Shown one piece after another: positions 6,314 through 7,983 of a DNA stretch of 7,983 nt. The translations under genes were made by a program, and so were the position numbers. Below the pieces are notes generated by a model, which was given only the letters and a program-made list of their open reading frames with translations, did no database searches and was not told where the DNA came from. Each line of letters opens with the position of its first letter. Positions within the stretch are counted from its first letter, which is position 1. This DNA comes from an uncultured Lachnospiraceae bacterium (GTDB taxonomy: Bacteria > Bacillota > Clostridia > Lachnospirales > Lachnospiraceae), in assembly GCA_949346185.1 (NCBI GenBank), contig CASGVX010000091.1, positions 1-7,983 on the forward strand, written 5' to 3'.

Positions 6314-6397
6314 TTACTTGATTTCTGACCTGTCGAATCCGGCATTTTTTGCCTGCTCCACGGTGTCTGGCTTCATTGTAATTCCACTGATATTCAT
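6314..6397 (-). pseudogene. 5' part of the zincin-like gene, cut off by an in-frame TAA
   Basis: A 27-codon frame (M-N-I-S-G-I-T-M-K-P-D-T-V and on to R-S-E-I-K) ends in TAA at 6316-6314. It has the strongest ribosome binding site here, GGGAGGAGG (6414-6406), 8 bases before the ATG. It is in the same frame as the zincin-like gene and is followed at once by that gene's ATG. The simplest reading is one original gene of about 150 codons (6397-5945) in which codon 28 is now TAA. Alternatives are a true leader peptide coupled to the next gene, or a sequencing error. Confidence 0.6.
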
Positions 6398-6476
6398 AAT
6401 TGCTTCCTCCTCCCTGGAATCATTTTTTAATCTCTTTGAATGTATTAGAATGTAGTGGTGTGCCAACATGTATTGC

Positions 6477-6500
6477 ATACTAAGTGTCACTACTTAGTAT
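6477..6500. promoter_or_regulatory. Operator-like palindrome upstream of the zincin-like gene
   Basis: ATACTAAGT (6477-6485) and ACTTAGTAT (6492-6500) are perfect 9-base arms around a 6-base centre. On the minus strand the outer arm includes TATACT (6501-6496), a good -10 hexamer directed toward the zincin-like gene, though no good -35 was found. A palindrome over the -10 and start region suggests a binding site for a dimeric repressor. No T-run follows, so it is not a terminator. The regulator is unknown. Confidence 0.4.
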
Positions 6501-6563
6501 ACAGAAAAATTAGAAAAAATTCCATACAAATATATTAAATTTTCATGAAATTTTCATCCCATC

Positions 6564-6595
6564 GTTACTATTCACAATCGACCGTGAATAGTAAC
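6564..6595. repeat. Perfect 12-base inverted repeat downstream of capA
   Basis: GTTACTATTCAC (6564-6575) and GTGAATAGTAAC (6584-6595) pair perfectly around an 8-base loop. It lies 27 bases past the capA stop on the minus strand. No T-tract follows on either strand, so it is not a standard intrinsic terminator. It may stabilise or end the capA transcript, or be one copy of a dispersed palindromic repeat of this genome. Confidence 0.6.
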
Positions 6596-6622
6596 AAGCA
6601 ACGCTGTACATTTCCCTTGACG

Positions 6623-7678
6623 CTAACGCAGGATATTGGTTCTCTTGCCCTTTCTGGTGCGGAGGGTGGTTCCCAGGGGGCGGCTGTATCGAGCCAGCCT
6701 ATTCAGAATGCGCTGATATCGCTTGGAAGCGGCGGGCTTTGGCTGGTAGTTATTGATGTCTGGGCGGGAGGACAGTGAGCAGGGAATGACTTTGGCGGGA
6801 CTTTTCTTTCGCAGCAGCTTCTTGCCTTGAAAGGTGAATTTTTGCTGGAAAATCATGGTGTCCTTGTCAGAGGGGTTGGTGTTTCCTCCGAAGCAGAAGT
6901 TTCCTAAGCTATACACGATGTAAGCCCCCCGATATGTCTCGATGCCCTGCAGTACATGGGGATGGTGTCCCAGTACGAGGTTGGCCCCCTGTCTCACTGC
7001 GTAGCGGGATAAGGCTTTCTGCACGTCGCTTAGCTGGCTGGTGTGTTCTGTGCCGGCGTGAATGCTGACGATGATCAGGTCTGCTTTTCTTCTTTTTAAT
7101 TTCTTGATGCCTTTCTGAATGAGGTTCTTGCTAGTGGTAAAATTCTCTAACCCATTTACTGCTACCATGCCGATGCTCTTTCCCTTTTTTCTATAAATGC
7201 TGGTTTTTTCATAGGAGGCATAGTGTATTTTGTTCTTTTTCAGAGTTGCGCAGGTGTCCTGATAGCTGACTGCACCGAAATCCCTGCAGTGATTGTTTGC
7301 AAAGGATACTGCCTCGACATGGCCTTTTTTCAGGATTTTGGCGTAGGAGGGGTTTCCTCGGAAAGCATACTTTTTGGGGGCGCGCTGTCCTCTCTTGGTC
7401 AATGTGCCTTCCAAGTTTACGATGGTGAGGTCGTCCTTCTTAAATATGGAAGAAACCTTTTGGAAGAAATAGCGGCTGCTCTTCACTCTGCGATAGACAG
7501 AGTAGAAATTTGCGCTGGCGGGAGAACTTTGGTCGCTGCCGAAGGTGCAGTCCCCTGCCGCGCTGATGGTGATAGACACCTCTGGCTTTGCCGTCTTTGC
7601 CGGAGCTGGCTTTGCGGAGATATTGGATAGGCAGAGGTTTCCCAACAATATTATTAGTAAAAATGTAGGTTTTATCAT
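6623..7678 (-). CDS. CapA-family secreted metallophosphatase-like protein
   Basis: A 351-residue protein of the CapA (PGA_cap) family, related to the capsule poly-gamma-glutamate synthesis protein CapA/PgsA. It has a hydrophobic N-terminus (residues 5-20) ending near S-A-K, a likely signal peptide. The calcineurin-type metallophosphatase landmarks are all present: A-G-D-C-T-F-G (Asp43), V-N-L-E-G-T-L-T (Asn88, Glu90), F-A-N-N-H-C-R-D-F-G (Asn129, His130), S-I-H-A-G-T-E-H (His207), L-G-H-H-P-H-V-L-Q-G (His238-His241) and Y-S-L-G-N-F-C-F-G. The last 65 residues are unusually rich in lysine and arginine and outside the family core. The start has AAAGGAG, 6 bases before ATG. No capB or capC is adjacent, so a role in capsule synthesis is not supported here; an orphan cell-wall phosphatase is as likely. 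Confidence 0.9.
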   Translation of the reverse strand: MIKPTFLLIILLGNLCLSNISAKPAPAKTAKPEVSITISAAGDCTFGSDQSSPASANFYSVYRRVKSSRYFFQKVSSIFKKDDLTIVNLEGTLTKRGQRAPKKYAFRGNPSYAKILKKGHVEAVSFANNHCRDFGAVSYQDTCATLKKNKIHYASYEKTSIYRKKGKSIGMVAVNGLENFTTSKNLIQKGIKKLKRRKADLIIVSIHAGTEHTSQLSDVQKALSRYAVRQGANLVLGHHPHVLQGIETYRGAYIVYSLGNFCFGGNTNPSDKDTMIFQQKFTFQGKKLLRKKSPAKVIPCSLSSRPDINNYQPKPAASKRYQRILNRLARYSRPLGTTLRTRKGKRTNILR

Positions 7679-7751
7679 TTGGTACTCCTTTTTGTTTATG
7701 ATTTTCCATGTGGGTTCGTTTGACTATGCTTCCATAGCGTATTATTCATTT

Positions 7752-7780
7752 AGTGTATCATGGCGCATGCTGGTTATCAA
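7752..7780 (-). promoter_or_regulatory. Vegetative promoter of the CapA-family gene
   Basis: On the minus strand TTGATA (7780-7775) and TACACT (7757-7752) are separated by 17 bases. A TG one base upstream of the -10 makes it an extended -10. It directs transcription to the CapA-family start at 7678 with a leader of about 65-70 bases. This is a good sigma-A match. Confidence 0.65.
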
Positions 7781-7803
7781 CTGGAAGTTTTTCTTTAAAA
7801 TCA

Positions 7804-7832
7804 GCATGTACCACATTTTCTGTGCATATGTA
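7804..7832 (+). promoter_or_regulatory. Candidate sigma-E promoter for spoIIIAA
   Basis: GCATGTA (7804-7810), a 14-base spacer and CATATGTA (7825-7832) resemble the sigma-E pattern GHATATT, 14, CATACAAT. The spoIIIA operon of Bacillus subtilis is sigma-E dependent, which supports the reading. The -10 matches only in its first half. The predicted start near 7839 leaves just a few bases before the ribosome binding site, so the call is tentative. Confidence 0.35.
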
Positions 7833-7853
7833 TAGAATGAAGGAGGTGGCAAT

Positions 7854-7983
7854 GTGGAAGGAAATGGTCGATCTGGGGACAAGGAAGAGATATTTTACAT
7901 GCTTGCCGCAAAGCTTAGGGAAGCATTTCTACATAGGTCCTGGCAGTTTGAAAAGCTGCAGGAAATTCGGCTGCGAGTAAACT
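7854..7983 (+). CDS. spoIIIAA: Stage III sporulation protein AA, N-terminal part
   Basis: The first 43 codons of a gene that runs off the right edge. The peptide contains L-R-E-A-F-L-H-R-S-W-Q and then L-Q-E-I-R-L-R-V-N, the conserved N-terminal signature of SpoIIIAA. This is the secretion-type ATPase of the SpoIIIA-SpoIIQ channel linking mother cell and forespore after engulfment. The start is GTG at 7854, with AGGAGG (7841-7846) 7 bases upstream; a TAG at 7833-7835 closes the frame, so no earlier start exists. An overlapping ATG at 7852 opens a different frame that stops at 7978-7980 and does not resemble anything. The remaining spoIIIAB-AH genes would be expected to the right. Confidence 0.85.
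   Translation, partial: MEGNGRSGDKEEIFYMLAAKLREAFLHRSWQFEKLQEIRLRVN

Noticed and set aside
6541..6562. Short direct repeat AATTTTCATG twice in an AT-rich stretch
   Set aside because: Only about 10 bases per copy in AT-rich sequence; likely chance.
7753..7980. Plus-strand 75-codon frame overlapping the spoIIIAA start
   Set aside because: Its peptide resembles nothing, and the frame one base over carries the SpoIIIAA signature with a well-placed GTG.

Overview
The window looks like chromosome from an anaerobic, spore-forming Firmicute of the class Clostridia, probably Lachnospiraceae-like. This is an inference from three things: the start of spoIIIAA at the right edge, a LysM plus GH18 SleL/YaaH-type spore enzyme with a mother-cell-type promoter, and strong purine-rich Shine-Dalgarno sites. 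No RNA gene, CRISPR array, transposase or phage gene was found.

Left part (1-2130, minus strand). A two-gene operon encodes a trypsin-fold serine protease (1118-1939) and then, 17 bases later, a secreted BspA-type leucine-rich-repeat protein (177-1100). The segment covering an LRR gene 3' end plus the leader of the next gene occurs twice (68-336 and 1927-2130). The second copy belongs to a decayed LRR gene. The locus therefore seems to have grown and shrunk by tandem duplication, and the protease has lost its signal peptide and part of its propeptide at the duplication junction. A further gene probably starts at the extreme left edge.

Middle (2131-4500). An AT-rich spacer carries a likely promoter for the left operon. 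It is followed by the DNA-binding half of an OmpR-type response regulator that has lost both ends. Next, on the minus strand, is the LysM-GH18 spore peptidoglycan enzyme (2817-3950), with a sigma-E-like promoter at 4008-4036. On the plus strand 4103-4483 is a degenerate Cro/CI-type regulator remnant that lacks a ribosome binding site.

Right part (4511-7983). metF (methylenetetrahydrofolate reductase) is intact and ends before a long, nearly symmetrical hairpin. This hairpin sits between metF and a convergent minus-strand pair: a small zincin-like protein with HExxH and two CxxC motifs, and a 94-residue protein of unknown function. The zincin reading frame has an in-frame TAA after codon 27, with the good ribosome binding site upstream of that stop. 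Upstream of it lie a palindrome, a perfect inverted repeat and a CapA-family secreted protein (6623-7678) with a good vegetative promoter. Diverging from capA, spoIIIAA begins at a GTG at 7854 and runs off the window.

The genes are mostly independent housekeeping, sporulation and surface functions. The unusual parts are the decayed protease/LRR array, the interrupted zincin gene and the unexplained hairpins.
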